Origin: Massilia sp. UBA2604
GTDB taxonomy: Bacteria; Pseudomonadota; Gammaproteobacteria; Burkholderiales; Burkholderiaceae_D
DNA: 64,000 nt
Assembly (NCBI GenBank): GCA_002339265.1
Contig: DDKG01000004.1
Location: forward strand, 1 to 64,000
Direction: 5' to 3'
Part shown: positions 15,101-23,356 of the stretch, piece by piece
How the letters are laid out: the number at the start of each line of letters is the position of its first letter
Position numbering within the stretch: position 1 is the first letter of the stretch
Notes under the pieces: generated by a model
Told to the model about the DNA's origin: nothing
The model's database searches: none
The model's input: only the letters and a program-made list of their open reading frames with translations
Position numbers and translations under genes: made by a program

Positions 15101-16600
15101 TTAGCCTAATCCGAACATCGCCGCAATCGAGATGTGCGCATAGCGGGAGTACTTGTTAAGCGTGCGAACTGATGGCCAGATGTAGAGATGGTCAGGGAAG
15201 TCGGCGACCGGGATCAGATAAGTGGCTTCGATCCGTTCATTAGAGCGATCCGCTCGCACCCAGATGATGAAGTCCACTGGCGGCGTGTGCGCGAGCGCAA
15301 CTTTCCAGCACGCATGGCTCCGCTCGTACCGACACCGTGTGCAAAGTAGGCGGGCAGTTACCCCGTTGAACCGATATGTGCGTGGGCTGAGCTTTTCGAC
15401 CTGGGCGTTCGCCGCGGCCGCGCATCGCTCGAGCTCGATCGTCATGTCACGGGTGATGCACCGCATCCGATACCGGATGATGGCGCTTTGGGTGAGGGAT
15501 GGCCAGCTCACCCCAGCGAGACCCATGGCGGACGTGATGCCATTAAAGCGCGCGGCATACGATTTCACGGCTGGACCGCCGCTGGCATTGATCAAGTCCG
15601 GAGTGACCTTGCCGTGCTCGACAAATATCTGGCGGAGTGCATCGAGCATTTCATCATCTGACCATTGCCGGCGCCGGTGCTTTCGTTCGTCGCGTGCCGC
15701 CTCGAGCCTATCGCGTGGCACAATCGCGTCAAATGCGTCATCTACCTTGACCCAAGTCGCCAAGGCGTTGGCGCGGCGAGAGCTTTTCAGGCGCTGCGTG
15801 CTTCTGTTGAATACCAAGGTGCCCGCGTACTTGTCGTTCGTGAGAACCTGCTTGACGTGGTACGGCGACCAGGTCCGGCCGAACTCATTCGCGATTCCCT
15901 CATTGTTGAGGCGACGTGCGATGCCTGTGTCGGTCATGCGCTCACCCAGGTACATGTCGTAAATGCGGTGGATGACGGCCACCTCGTCGTCTGGGCCTAG
16001 CGTGTAAGTTACGCGGTCAGTCGGCATAGACTTGCGCTCGCCGGCGCCGAGCAGGCCCTTCGGCTGTCCGGTCGCAGAGATCACGATGCGGCGCAGTCCA
16101 TAGCCAGCCAGGCCGCCTTGCTTGAACCCGGCTTCAGTGAGGCGGCACTGCGCTCGAAACACTTTCGCTGACAGCTCGCGACTATACTCGGCGGCCATGG
16201 CCCGCTTGAGGCCCTTGAGCACGGCCGCGAGAGGTGATCCGTCGTTCGTGAAAGGCTCCGCGCAGTACGCGACGGCGATGCCAGCCCGGCGGCAGGCATA
16301 TTCGTAGTAGGCGCTCTCGTCGACGTCCTGGAACCGGCCCCAGCGGCTCACGTCATAGACCAAGACAACATTGAAGTCGGCACGGCCGGCTTGAATATCG
16401 GTTAGCAGTTCCAGCAGACCAGCGCGCCCATTCAAGGTAAGACCGCTGCGCCCCTGATCGCGGTATACCTTCACGATTGCGAAGCCGTGCGCCCCAGCGT
16501 ATTCCTGCAGCGCGGCCTCTTGATGCTTGGTCGAGTAATTCTGGTGCTCGGTCGATGCCCGTAGATACAGCGCGGCTCGGTCGGCGTATGCCTTCAGCAC
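15101..16600 (-). CDS. Large serine recombinase A
   Basis: The N-terminal resolvase/invertase catalytic domain contains the nucleophile in YLRAST (Ser16), the DQGRSG motif and VVLVYDVSRWGRFQD. A recombinase domain follows (GYGLRRIVI, TDTGIARRLNNEGI, LTNDKYAG). The last 200 residues are unusual, ending IAAMFGLG. Length 499 fits large serine recombinases. The GTG start follows GGAGG and overlaps the end of recombinase B. The prophage already has a tyrosine integrase, so this gene probably belongs to a nested element or has another DNA-rearranging role. Confidence 0.9.
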   Translation of the reverse strand: MLKAYADRAALYLRASTEHQNYSTKHQEAALQEYAGAHGFAIVKVYRDQGRSGLTLNGRAGLLELLTDIQAGRADFNVVLVYDVSRWGRFQDVDESAYYEYACRRAGIAVAYCAEPFTNDGSPLAAVLKGLKRAMAAEYSRELSAKVFRAQCRLTEAGFKQGGLAGYGLRRIVISATGQPKGLLGAGERKSMPTDRVTYTLGPDDEVAVIHRIYDMYLGERMTDTGIARRLNNEGIANEFGRTWSPYHVKQVLTNDKYAGTLVFNRSTQRLKSSRRANALATWVKVDDAFDAIVPRDRLEAARDERKHRRRQWSDDEMLDALRQIFVEHGKVTPDLINASGGPAVKSYAARFNGITSAMGLAGVSWPSLTQSAIIRYRMRCITRDMTIELERCAAAANAQVEKLSPRTYRFNGVTARLLCTRCRYERSHACWKVALAHTPPVDFIIWVRADRSNERIEATYLIPVADFPDHLYIWPSVRTLNKYSRYAHISIAAMFGLG

Positions 16601-18123
16601 GTGGCCTCCAGCGAGCCACGGCTATCGAGACCGAACATCGCGCCTACAGTCGGATACCGTACGCGAGCGAATTGGTCGAGGTTCGAATCCTTCAAGTAGA
16701 TCGTGCCTAGTGCCAAGTCATCTCGGCTGAAAAGGAAGTAGTCAGCTACGACCCCCGCGATCGGTTCCATCCGGCCCACGATAGTGAAGTCGGCATTTGG
16801 GCTGCCTCGAATTCTCCAGTTCCGCTGGCCGCGCCGAGGGTTTCGCGGGACGGCAATCTCGATCAGGACTCGAAGGCGCCCATTTATGAGGACTCCGGTC
16901 TGGTCGTCTATCGGGTGGGTGGTCCCGCCGGCGGCCACGGTGAGAGTTTCGACCTCGTGCCGAAGCCCGGCGCATGCCGCGGCGAGTAGCCGTTTCGTCG
17001 CCACGAACGCATATTTTGGGGAATCTGGCAGACCGGCCGCTTTGTAGGCGCTCATGAGGGAGCCAAACGTGCGCACCAGCAACTGCGGATCCGGCATCAG
17101 GGGGTCGGCTGCGATAATCTTCGCGTTCACGGCCCCATGCCGGTCGTGGCAGGCCTGAAGAAGCGCAACCTGCTCATCTCGAGTGGGTCGCCTCAGTCGA
17201 CGTGCGCGCTCTGCCTGGACTCGAGCAAAGACCTCGGCATCGATGATCGGAGCGACCGCTTCCTGCTTCACGATCCATTGGTCGGCAGCGTTGCGAGTTC
17301 GACGGGTAGAGAGCTTGCACGAGCGCCGGTTGTAAGCGAGGGCCCCACAATACTTCACGTTCGTCAGTAGCGAATTGATCATCGCTTGCGTCCATGGCCG
17401 GCCAAACTCGCTTGGCACCGCCTCGCTGTTGAGTAAGCGCGCGAGACCGGCTTCACTGGCGCCTTGCTCGAGGTAGAGGGCGTACAGGCGCCGCACTGTA
17501 GCCACTTCGTGCTCAGGACCCAAGACCAGCACAACGCGATCGGTTGCGGATATCTTCGACTCGCCGTATTCGAGAATGGCACGCGGCGTGCCGCAAGCCT
17601 TTAGCGCCAGGCGCCGAAGGCCATACCCAGCATGTCCACCTTGTTTGAAGCCCATCGCAATGAACCTGGCCTGCGCGGCGAACACCTTCTCGGAAAGGTC
17701 GCGGCTGTATTCGGCCGCCATAACGCGCTTCATGCTCTTGAGAAGGGAGGCATACGGTCCTGCATCGTCGGCGAAGCGCTCGCCGCAATAGGTGACTTTG
17801 ATCCCCGCGCGCCTGCAGGTGTGCTCGTGGTATGCAGCCTCGTCGATGTCTTGGAATCTCCCCCATCGACTGATGTCAAATACAAGAATCTGGCCGAAGT
17901 CGGGCGTCGCTGACTGAACGTCACGCATGAGTGCGAGCAGGCCCGCACGCCGTCGAATGTCCAGGCCGCTTTTGCCATCGTCGACGTACTCGCGAATGAT
18001 CTCGATGTCGCGCGCGGCTGCGTATTCCTGGATCCTGGCTCGCTGGTGGTCTGTCGAGTAGTCCTGACTCTCGGTCGACATGCGGACGTACATCACAGCA
18101 CGATTTGCGGCGTAGTCGACCAT
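16594..18123 (-). CDS. Large serine recombinase B
   Basis: The 509-residue paralogue of recombinase A has its catalytic Ser16 in YVRMST, then DDGKSGLDI, ILVFDISRWGRFQD, MAAEYSRDLSEKVF and a recombinase domain ending LLTNVKYCGALAYN. The C-terminus closes with VGAMFGLD, matching A. ATG 18121-18123 was chosen over an earlier in-frame start because GGAGG precedes it. A and B are co-transcribed and overlap by seven bases, so they may act as a heteromeric pair. Confidence 0.9.
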   Translation of the reverse strand: MVDYAANRAVMYVRMSTESQDYSTDHQRARIQEYAAARDIEIIREYVDDGKSGLDIRRRAGLLALMRDVQSATPDFGQILVFDISRWGRFQDIDEAAYHEHTCRRAGIKVTYCGERFADDAGPYASLLKSMKRVMAAEYSRDLSEKVFAAQARFIAMGFKQGGHAGYGLRRLALKACGTPRAILEYGESKISATDRVVLVLGPEHEVATVRRLYALYLEQGASEAGLARLLNSEAVPSEFGRPWTQAMINSLLTNVKYCGALAYNRRSCKLSTRRTRNAADQWIVKQEAVAPIIDAEVFARVQAERARRLRRPTRDEQVALLQACHDRHGAVNAKIIAADPLMPDPQLLVRTFGSLMSAYKAAGLPDSPKYAFVATKRLLAAACAGLRHEVETLTVAAGGTTHPIDDQTGVLINGRLRVLIEIAVPRNPRRGQRNWRIRGSPNADFTIVGRMEPIAGVVADYFLFSRDDLALGTIYLKDSNLDQFARVRYPTVGAMFGLDSRGSLEATC

Positions 18124-18177
18124 ATAGCCTCCAATTTTGATGTTGCGCAAAAGGCCGCAAATTCTTTGGGAGACTAT

Positions 18178-18396
18178 ATGAGGATGAGCAATGGCGCTAC
18201 AAAAACGATCACGCCGCTTGTGTTAGCTGTGGCATTAGAGCTGCGACGCACGCATGGGACAGCACTAGCCGCAAGCTATCTGAATGAGGTTGGGGTCGCA
18301 TTAGAAGTCGCGGTGGAACTATTAGCGGAGGAGGTCGCAGTACGCACCATAGACTACAAACTAGAATGGAAGCGCCGGCTCGACGATCTCAGGTAG
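18178..18396 (+). CDS. Small protein divergent from the recombinase pair
   Basis: The ATG at 18178-18180 follows GGGAG and gives 72 residues: a helical protein with ITPLVLAVALELRRTHGTAL, ASYLNEVGVALEVAVELLAEE and a basic end (WKRRLDDLR). It is divergent from the recombinases with about 55 bp between starts, so it could be their regulator or directionality factor. That role is inferred only from position. Confidence 0.6.
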   Translation: MRMSNGATKTITPLVLAVALELRRTHGTALAASYLNEVGVALEVAVELLAEEVAVRTIDYKLEWKRRLDDLR

Positions 18397-18651
18397 CGGT
18401 TGCCAATGAATCGGCTCGAGAGAGTGCCATTCCATCATATCCGCGAGATAAGGTTCGGTCGGAAATCCCGAGTGGCCGCAAATGTCCGAGAGGTCTGGCT
18501 CGTTGAACGAAACGAGCAATATCGGCAGGTGGCCGAAACGCGGCTGCAGCCGATTGAGAATACTGGTGGCAGCTGCTTCGGTCGGCCAACAGCTGTTAAT
18601 CTTGACCACCGCAACGCGTACGCAGCAGAGGTCCATAACTACACACTGCAC
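18361..18651 (-). CDS. Small protein in repressor operon
   Basis: The 96-residue frame starts at a GTG that shares one base with the repressor stop; an ATG five codons later is an alternative. It shows regular hydrophobic spacing: RVAVVKINSCWPTEAAATSI, LQPRFGHLPILLVSFNEPDL. Its 3' end overlaps the convergent small gene by 36 bases. Co-transcription with cI suggests expression in the lysogen. No family is recognised. Confidence 0.6.
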   Translation of the reverse strand: MQCVVMDLCCVRVAVVKINSCWPTEAAATSILNRLQPRFGHLPILLVSFNEPDLSDICGHSGFPTEPYLADMMEWHSLEPIHWQPLPEIVEPALPF

Positions 18652-19361
18652 TAATAATGTTCTCGTTCGCTACGAACCACGCGACCGATGATGATGCACT
18701 CAGCGCCCTTGCATAGTTTTCGGTGGTATTCCTGGGCACGGTTGTCGGAAACCAGGTACCAATCGCCGGCATCGCGGGTGAGGCGCTTAATCACGTCTTC
18801 ACCCTCGTAGTTGATGACAAAGACCGCGCCATCGGAAGGTTCGGTGTCGAGTTTGTTGATGAAGACAGTGTCTCCTTCGTTGAACGTCGGCTCCATACTG
18901 CGGCCGCGCACGCGTATCGCGATCAGATGCTCAGCGCGCAGTTGGCGCCGCCGCAACCAGTCGGCTGGCACGGTGGCGGTCGATCCGTCATATGGCTCCG
19001 GCTCGACTCCGAAACCGCTTACTCCAGCCGAGACCAGAAGGCGTACCTTCGGGATGTGCACGAAAGCTCCGCTGTCTGGGTCGGCGGCGGCGACTAGCTT
19101 GACGTCTTCGATTCGATCAGCCGACGGCGCCTTGGCTGGCCCAGATCCCTTGCCATGCAAGAGCCACATCGGATCGATCCCGAGCACCTCACAGACCTTC
19201 GTCAGTCGGATGCCCGATATTTCCTTGATGCCGCCATCAGCGACACTCTTCTCCCAGTCGGTAGCCGTAGGCGGCGAGATGCGAACGGCCTTCGCAAAAT
19301 CACTCTTGCTTAGCCCCTTTGCAGCGCGTGCTTCGGCCAATCTTAGTTTCCATTGTTCCAT
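18651..19361 (-). CDS. CI-like prophage repressor (HTH + S24 peptidase)
   Basis: The 236-residue product has an N-terminal XRE helix-turn-helix (RAAKGLSKSDFAKAVRISPPTATDWE) and a LexA/CI-type S24 autoprotease domain. The Ala-Gly cleavage pair lies in LVSAGVSG, the catalytic Ser in VRGRSMEPTF and the Lys in EDVIKRL. RecA-stimulated self-cleavage would induce the prophage. The start codon overlaps an operator (19361-19374), so it is probably autoregulated. Sites of the same type occur 10.7 kb away. Confidence 0.95.
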   Translation of the reverse strand: MEQWKLRLAEARAAKGLSKSDFAKAVRISPPTATDWEKSVADGGIKEISGIRLTKVCEVLGIDPMWLLHGKGSGPAKAPSADRIEDVKLVAAADPDSGAFVHIPKVRLLVSAGVSGFGVEPEPYDGSTATVPADWLRRRQLRAEHLIAIRVRGRSMEPTFNEGDTVFINKLDTEPSDGAVFVINYEGEDVIKRLTRDAGDWYLVSDNRAQEYHRKLCKGAECIIIGRVVRSEREHY

Positions 19362-19434
19362 TAGGTAATCCTAATCTTTTTTTGGTGAGGCAAGCCTAAA
19401 AACGCTTGCCTAATAATTTAGGTATGCCTAAAAT
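19361..19434. promoter_or_regulatory. cI/cro operator array and cro promoter
   Basis: Sites TTAGGTAATCCTAA (19361-19374), TGAGGCAAGCCTAA (19386-19399) and TTAGGTATGCCTAA (19418-19431) lie between the divergent genes, with a partial site near 19406. The rightward promoter is TTGCCT (19406-19411), 17-bp spacer and TAAAAT (19429-19434). The third operator covers its spacer and -10. A further site, TTAGGCATACCGAA, lies inside the cro gene at 19549-19562. Confidence 0.8.
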
Positions 19435-19440
19435 GGATCC

Positions 19441-19659
19441 ATGAATCGAGACATTACGCCCGATGAAATCATCGACGCCCTGGGCGGGACGTCAGAAGTA
19501 GCTCGGCTATGCGAGATACAACCGCCTTCGGTATCTGAATGGCGAAGATTAGGCATACCGAAGGCGCAGCTAAAGTTTCTGCGCTTGGCGCGTCCAGCCG
19601 TCTTCTCTGACCTGGGTCTTGCCGAATCGGTTCCCCGTCGCCGTATTGGCGACGTCTGA
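19441..19659 (+). CDS. Cro/YdaS-like HTH protein
   Basis: This 72-residue protein contains a Cro/YdaS-type fold: DEIIDALGGTSEVARLCEI, PPSVSEWRRLGIPKAQLKFL. It is divergent from cI and first in the rightward early operon, and the YdaT-like gene follows. The ATG lies 7 nt after the -10 box, so the mRNA is probably leaderless; no ribosome-binding site fits in the space. It would bind the same operators to lock in lytic growth. Confidence 0.85.
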   Translation: MNRDITPDEIIDALGGTSEVARLCEIQPPSVSEWRRLGIPKAQLKFLRLARPAVFSDLGLAESVPRRRIGDV

Positions 19660-19733
19660 GCTTCTGTGATTTCGAGCTGAGCAGTTTTCATAGTGTTGTC
19701 AGATTAGCTTTCTATCTGGAAAGAGTCACGAAG

Positions 19734-20303
19734 ATGAGTATTCAAAATCAGTCGTTGGTCGAAATCCTGCGCTCCGCCATTGAGGCCTGGCGCACCACCC
19801 AGCGCATGAGTCGCGAGGCCGTGGCGATCGCGATCGTCGAGGCTCACCTAGCGTACGCCGCTGGCGCGGCCGCCGAGATCAGCTTCGAGTTCGTGGGCAG
19901 CGATGCCTACGACCGCGCGAAGAAGGCTGCGCAGAAGATTTTCCGCTGGCTGGACGAGGGCAACCTGCCGGCCAACATGATCCCGTCGATGCTGGCCGCG
20001 CTGCCGGCTGAGCAGCGCCTGACTGCCATGAACCAGATCCTGTGCCCGCTCGGCATCGAAGCGCGTGCAGCCGATCAGGCGCCGGCAATCGGCTTCGACC
20101 CGCTGAAGCACCTGAAGAACATCGCTAAGGAAAGCGCGGAAGGGAAGTTGGCGCTGCTCCAGGTCGGCGCCGAGGCCTCCGAGGAGCAGCTGCTCGCCGT
20201 GCGCATCGAACTGACCGAAGCGGCCGAGGCCTATCAAGCTGCTGCAGACGACGTGACCGCCGAGATTCACGCCCGCCGGGCACTGGCCCGCGCGAGCGCC
20301 TAG
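19734..20303 (+). CDS. YdaT-like phage protein
   Basis: The 189-residue protein matches the YdaT layout: an N-terminal helical LRSAIEAWRTTQRMSREAVA, IVEAHLAYA, then KIFRWLDEGNLPANMIPSMLAALPAEQRL, followed by a longer C-terminal helix. YdaT proteins accompany YdaS/Cro-like regulators in Rac-type prophages and act as growth-inhibiting regulators in E. coli. Position directly after the Cro-like gene agrees. GGAAAGAG precedes the ATG. Confidence 0.75.
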   Translation: MSIQNQSLVEILRSAIEAWRTTQRMSREAVAIAIVEAHLAYAAGAAAEISFEFVGSDAYDRAKKAAQKIFRWLDEGNLPANMIPSMLAALPAEQRLTAMNQILCPLGIEARAADQAPAIGFDPLKHLKNIAKESAEGKLALLQVGAEASEEQLLAVRIELTEAAEAYQAAADDVTAEIHARRALARASA

Positions 20304-20362
20304 TCGACGTAGGCAGCGCCCAGGCGGCGGGATGGCGCCGCCACCAACACCGAGGAGTGAAC

Positions 20363-20566
20363 TTGAAAAACGTACCGAAGCTGCTGGACACGCTGCGCGA
20401 CCGCTTCCAGATCAAGAGCGATGCGGCCCTGGCGCGCGAGCTGGACATCGCGCCGAGCGTGCTCAGCAAGCTGCGTGCCGGCGCCACCCTGGGCCCGACC
20501 GTGATCCTCAGCATCCACGAGCGCTTGGGCGTATCGGTGAAAGAGATCCGCGCGCTGGCGGCGTAA
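20363..20566 (+). CDS. Small HTH transcriptional regulator
   Basis: The 67-residue protein is a compact XRE-like helix-turn-helix: KSDAALARELDIAPSVLSKL, then LGPTVILSIHERLGVSVKEI. The start codon is most likely TTG 20363-20365, five bases after GAGGAG; the GTG at 20357 lies inside that site. It may control early phage genes in a CII- or Cro-like way, but the role is not shown by the sequence. Confidence 0.75.
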   Translation: MKNVPKLLDTLRDRFQIKSDAALARELDIAPSVLSKLRAGATLGPTVILSIHERLGVSVKEIRALAA

Positions 20567-20641
20567 AGCCCGCTCCTCACCGATACCACGATAACCCGGC
20601 ACCTGTCCGCAGGCCTGCGCCGGATCACAGAAGGAGAAGGG

Positions 20642-20746
20642 ATGGATCAACAGGAAGAAGGGGACGCAGCGCCGGCGCCGATCGAGCCCGGCCACGTGAT
20701 GAGCCGCGAGAAATACGAGCAGATGCTCGCAGAGCAGCAGATGTGA
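20642..20746 (+). CDS. Tiny acidic protein (34 aa)
   Basis: AAGGAGAAGGG places a strong ribosome-binding site before the ATG at 20642-20644. The product is 34 residues, acidic at the start and helical at the end (MSREKYEQMLAEQQ). The good initiation site in a gene-tight operon is the evidence for coding. Function unknown. Confidence 0.55.
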   Translation: MDQQEEGDAAPAPIEPGHVMSREKYEQMLAEQQM

Positions 20747-20749
20747 AAA

Positions 20750-20769
20750 GACCCGGTTGCAGCCGGGTC
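20750..20769 (+). terminator. Hairpin after tiny gene, possible attenuator
   Basis: GACCCGG (20750-20756) and CCGGGTC (20763-20769) form a strong stem, but only CCTT follows, so termination would be weak. It lies within the rightward early operon and may be a partial terminator sensitive to antitermination. Confidence 0.45.
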
Positions 20770-20800
20770 CCTTAAAGCAGTTCCTTGGAGAGGAAACCAA

Positions 20801-21061
20801 ATGTTAGCACAATCGAATCCACCGGCGGTGCACGCCGGTGAAGATCAGTCTTCGCCGCCAGCTTGCCTGTCGGCCATTTCCTATGCGACCGAGCCACGCG
20901 AGCCCCGCGCCAGCGAGGCGGCAACGCTGAACCAGCTGGTGATCGATAACGACTGGCTGCGTGCCGGCGACGCCGTCTTCATCATCGAGACCTGCCGCCA
21001 CACCCTGACCGATGCAGACCTGAATGCGGCCGCGCGCGCCGTGATCGGCGGTGCCGCGTGA
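20801..21061 (+). CDS. Hypothetical phage early protein
   Basis: The 86-residue protein has a disordered Pro/Ser-rich N-terminus and a folded-looking C-terminal half (QLVIDNDWLRAGDAVFIIE, TLTDADLNAAARAVI). GGAGAGGAAA precedes the ATG, and the stop overlaps the next GTG start. No domain is recognised. Confidence 0.7.
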   Translation: MLAQSNPPAVHAGEDQSSPPACLSAISYATEPREPRASEAATLNQLVIDNDWLRAGDAVFIIETCRHTLTDADLNAAARAVIGGAA

Positions 21062-21780
21062 GCGACCTGACTCCGGACCGCTTCCTGCGCGACGTCGCCG
21101 GCCACAAGCTGACCATCCTGCGTGACGACGGCGTTTACCGCCATCTGCGCTTCAGCCGCCCTGATACCGGCTGCATGCACTTCGACCTGATCACGTGGCC
21201 TGGTCATCTGTGCTACGCCGGCGACATGGGCACTTACGTGTTCACCCGCCTCCGCGACATGTTCGATTTTTTCCGGCGCTCGAAGTCGAAAGAGCTCTTC
21301 GCCGTCGACCATTACTACTGGGCCGAGAAGGTCGAAGCCGGCGGCCGCGCGGGCCGCGGCAACGGTGTGACCCAGTTCAGCAAAGCCAAGTTCGACGCCG
21401 CTGTGCGGCAGCGAGTCGCGGACTTCCTGGAGGGCGAGACCAGCGAGGCCGTAGACCTCGGCGAGACCGAGCTATTCGCCTGCGCGCTGGGCGATCTGCG
21501 CGCTGCCGTCGAGCGAGAAGTGATCGGCGCGGACGACAACGATATCCGCTGCTTCGACGCCGCCAATGAATTCGTTTTCGGGGCGGAAGACAGCGAGGCC
21601 TGGAGCGCATACTTCGGCGCCGAGACGACCTTCGAGTTCACGGACTTCTGGGAGGTCAATCACGACGAGTTCACGCACCGCTTCCAGTGGTGCTGCTATG
21701 CGCTGGCCTGGGGCATCAAGCAGTACGACGAATCGAAGGCAGCGGCACGCGCGGCCGAAGGCGAAGAGGTGTCAGCATGA
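21058..21780 (+). CDS. Conserved-looking phage early protein
   Basis: This 240-residue protein starts at GTG 21058. The N-terminal part (FLRDVAGHKLTILRDDGVYRH, MHFDLITWPGHLCYAGDMG) suggests a compact alpha/beta fold, and the C-terminal part is acidic. Similar proteins are seen in betaproteobacterial prophages between regulators and replication genes, but no activity is known to me. Overlaps at both ends show operon membership. Confidence 0.75.
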   Translation: MSDLTPDRFLRDVAGHKLTILRDDGVYRHLRFSRPDTGCMHFDLITWPGHLCYAGDMGTYVFTRLRDMFDFFRRSKSKELFAVDHYYWAEKVEAGGRAGRGNGVTQFSKAKFDAAVRQRVADFLEGETSEAVDLGETELFACALGDLRAAVEREVIGADDNDIRCFDAANEFVFGAEDSEAWSAYFGAETTFEFTDFWEVNHDEFTHRFQWCCYALAWGIKQYDESKAAARAAEGEEVSA

Positions 21781-22235
21781 CGCGCGCCAGCTACGTCACC
21801 CCTGGCCAGACTGCTGCCCGCCTGGATAACCTGCGCCGCCTGGTCGGCGCGCTGCTGGTCGGCCCGCTGAGCCGCATCGCAATCGGCAACCTGCTGCAGA
21901 TTGGACCGTCCGGCGTCCGCAAGTACCTCGCCGACCTCGGCGCGCGCGTCACCTCGGCGCGCGGCGACGACGGCCTCATGTGCTACCTGGCCATCACGCC
22001 GGAGCAGGCCCAGGCCTACCTGGCGCAGCTCGCGGCGGCGCCGGTGTCGCGCCCGACCGGCATGCAGAAACGCGCGAAGGATCTCGCCACGATCGGCGCC
22101 GGCCGCCACATCCACGTTATGCTGGACGACAGCCACTTCGCGGTGCGCCTGCACTCGGCGCCGGCCGCGCGCGACCCGCTGGTCGCCGCTTTCTTCGGTC
22201 AGCGCGCCGCGGAGGTCCAACATGGCCACCAATAA
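21777..22235 (+). CDS. Hypothetical phage early protein, HTH-like
   Basis: From the ATG at 21777-21779, overlapping the previous stop, the product is 152 residues. TAARLDNLRRLVGALLVGPLSRIAIGNLLQIGPSGVRKYL resembles a winged-helix region (the quoted span is residues 10-48 and only key helices are meant), followed by a linker and SHFAVRLHSAPAARDPLVAA. DNA binding is plausible. Confidence 0.65.
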   Translation: MTRASYVTPGQTAARLDNLRRLVGALLVGPLSRIAIGNLLQIGPSGVRKYLADLGARVTSARGDDGLMCYLAITPEQAQAYLAQLAAAPVSRPTGMQKRAKDLATIGAGRHIHVMLDDSHFAVRLHSAPAARDPLVAAFFGQRAAEVQHGHQ

Positions 22236-22635
22236 AGGAACCCGCACCGCGATGCGCGGCACTGCAGCCTATGCCGCCGGCGCATACCTGCACAAGCACG
22301 GCCCGATGAAGCAGCACGAGCTGTTCGCCGTGGTCGACATGGGCCACAAGACCGGCCACCAGGAAGACACCCTGCAGCGCGCGATCAGCAGCGGCTGGCT
22401 GGTCCAGCAGGACGACGAGAAGATCAACATCAGCCGCTTCGCCCGCGCGCACTACGACCAGCTGGAGGGCGAGAAGGCCCGTCCAGTCGGCCAGATCGCC
22501 GCGGCACGCCAGCCGGTCGACGTCTTTGCGCGCCCGCCGCTGAGCAAGCACTTTATCCCGAACCCGCGCGGCACCCGCCAGGACATCCCCGCGTGGTCGG
22601 TGCGCAGCGGGCAGTCCTTCCACACGAAAGCCTGA
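22222..22635 (+). CDS. Hypothetical phage protein, winged-helix-like
   Basis: The ATG at 22222-22224 lies inside the 3' end of the previous gene. The 137-residue product has AAYLHKHGPMKQHELFAVVD, TLQRAISSGWLVQQDDE and ISRFARAHYD, the layout of a winged helix with the beta wing at WLVQQDDEK. The C-terminus is extended and basic. It is paired with the preceding gene, which looks similar in type. A regulatory role is inferred. Confidence 0.7.
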   Translation: MATNKGTRTAMRGTAAYAAGAYLHKHGPMKQHELFAVVDMGHKTGHQEDTLQRAISSGWLVQQDDEKINISRFARAHYDQLEGEKARPVGQIAAARQPVDVFARPPLSKHFIPNPRGTRQDIPAWSVRSGQSFHTKA

Positions 22636-22649
22636 TCATGGCTGTGTCG

Positions 22650-23342
22650 TCAATTCGTAGGGCACGCCTCCAGCAGCGCCGTGCGCAGTGCGTCCAACTC
22701 GCTGAGAGCAAGTTGGAAGGATCGGCGCAGGGAGGAGCCGTAACGGATGAGTTCCTCGCGCGCCCGCGCAGCAGCCTGCTCGGCATCAAGGTGATGCGTG
22801 TCTGCATATCTCACCTCAGCTGTGATGAGGGTCTCGACCAAGGAGTTGTGGGTATTGGTGGTCATGGCCAAACTCTTCGCGAGCGTGAACGTGTGGATTA
22901 TCTGGCCTTGAAGTCGAGTGTCGTGAATGCCGCCGAGCTTCGGAATAAGGCCGTCAAATATAGGGAAAGGATAATCGGGCAGCGGGAACACAACTCGAAT
23001 CGGCTCGCCGTGCGGGACCCCTACAATCGCATCTCCAACCTGTGTCTGTATGTACATGAGCGTGGTTTCGACTTCAGCCAGCAGGCAACGAAGCATTCCC
23101 TCCTCTTCCTGACGCTGGTTGATCGCTTCACGACGACGCTGCTGCTCTGCCTGGTCGGTGCTGACGAATATAGCCGCAACAATGGCAGCGACGGATCCCA
23201 CGGCCTGCACCCACGCCGGCCAATCGAATTCACCCTCCACAGGGGCGAAGATGATCCGGGCAATCGCGAGGAGCAACGCCGCTATGGCGGCCAGCGCATA
23301 CAGGTGCCAAAACCTACGAAGGTGTGTTTGTTCTTTTGTCAT
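22650..23342 (-). CDS. Opposite-strand membrane protein (moron candidate)
   Basis: The 230-residue protein has two transmembrane helices near residues 8-30 (FWHLYALAAIAALLLAIARI) and 40-60 (WVQAVGSVAAIVAAIFVST), then a long coiled-coil and soluble domain with RRREAINQRQEEEGMLRCLL. It is encoded against the direction of the early operon and squeezed between two plus-strand genes, the typical signature of a gene acquired independently. Such two-helix proteins sometimes act in phage exclusion, but nothing specific is seen here. Confidence 0.75.
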   Translation of the reverse strand: MTKEQTHLRRFWHLYALAAIAALLLAIARIIFAPVEGEFDWPAWVQAVGSVAAIVAAIFVSTDQAEQQRRREAINQRQEEEGMLRCLLAEVETTLMYIQTQVGDAIVGVPHGEPIRVVFPLPDYPFPIFDGLIPKLGGIHDTRLQGQIIHTFTLAKSLAMTTNTHNSLVETLITAEVRYADTHHLDAEQAAARAREELIRYGSSLRRSFQLALSELDALRTALLEACPTN

Positions 23343-23356
23343 CAAAGGAGCATAGC

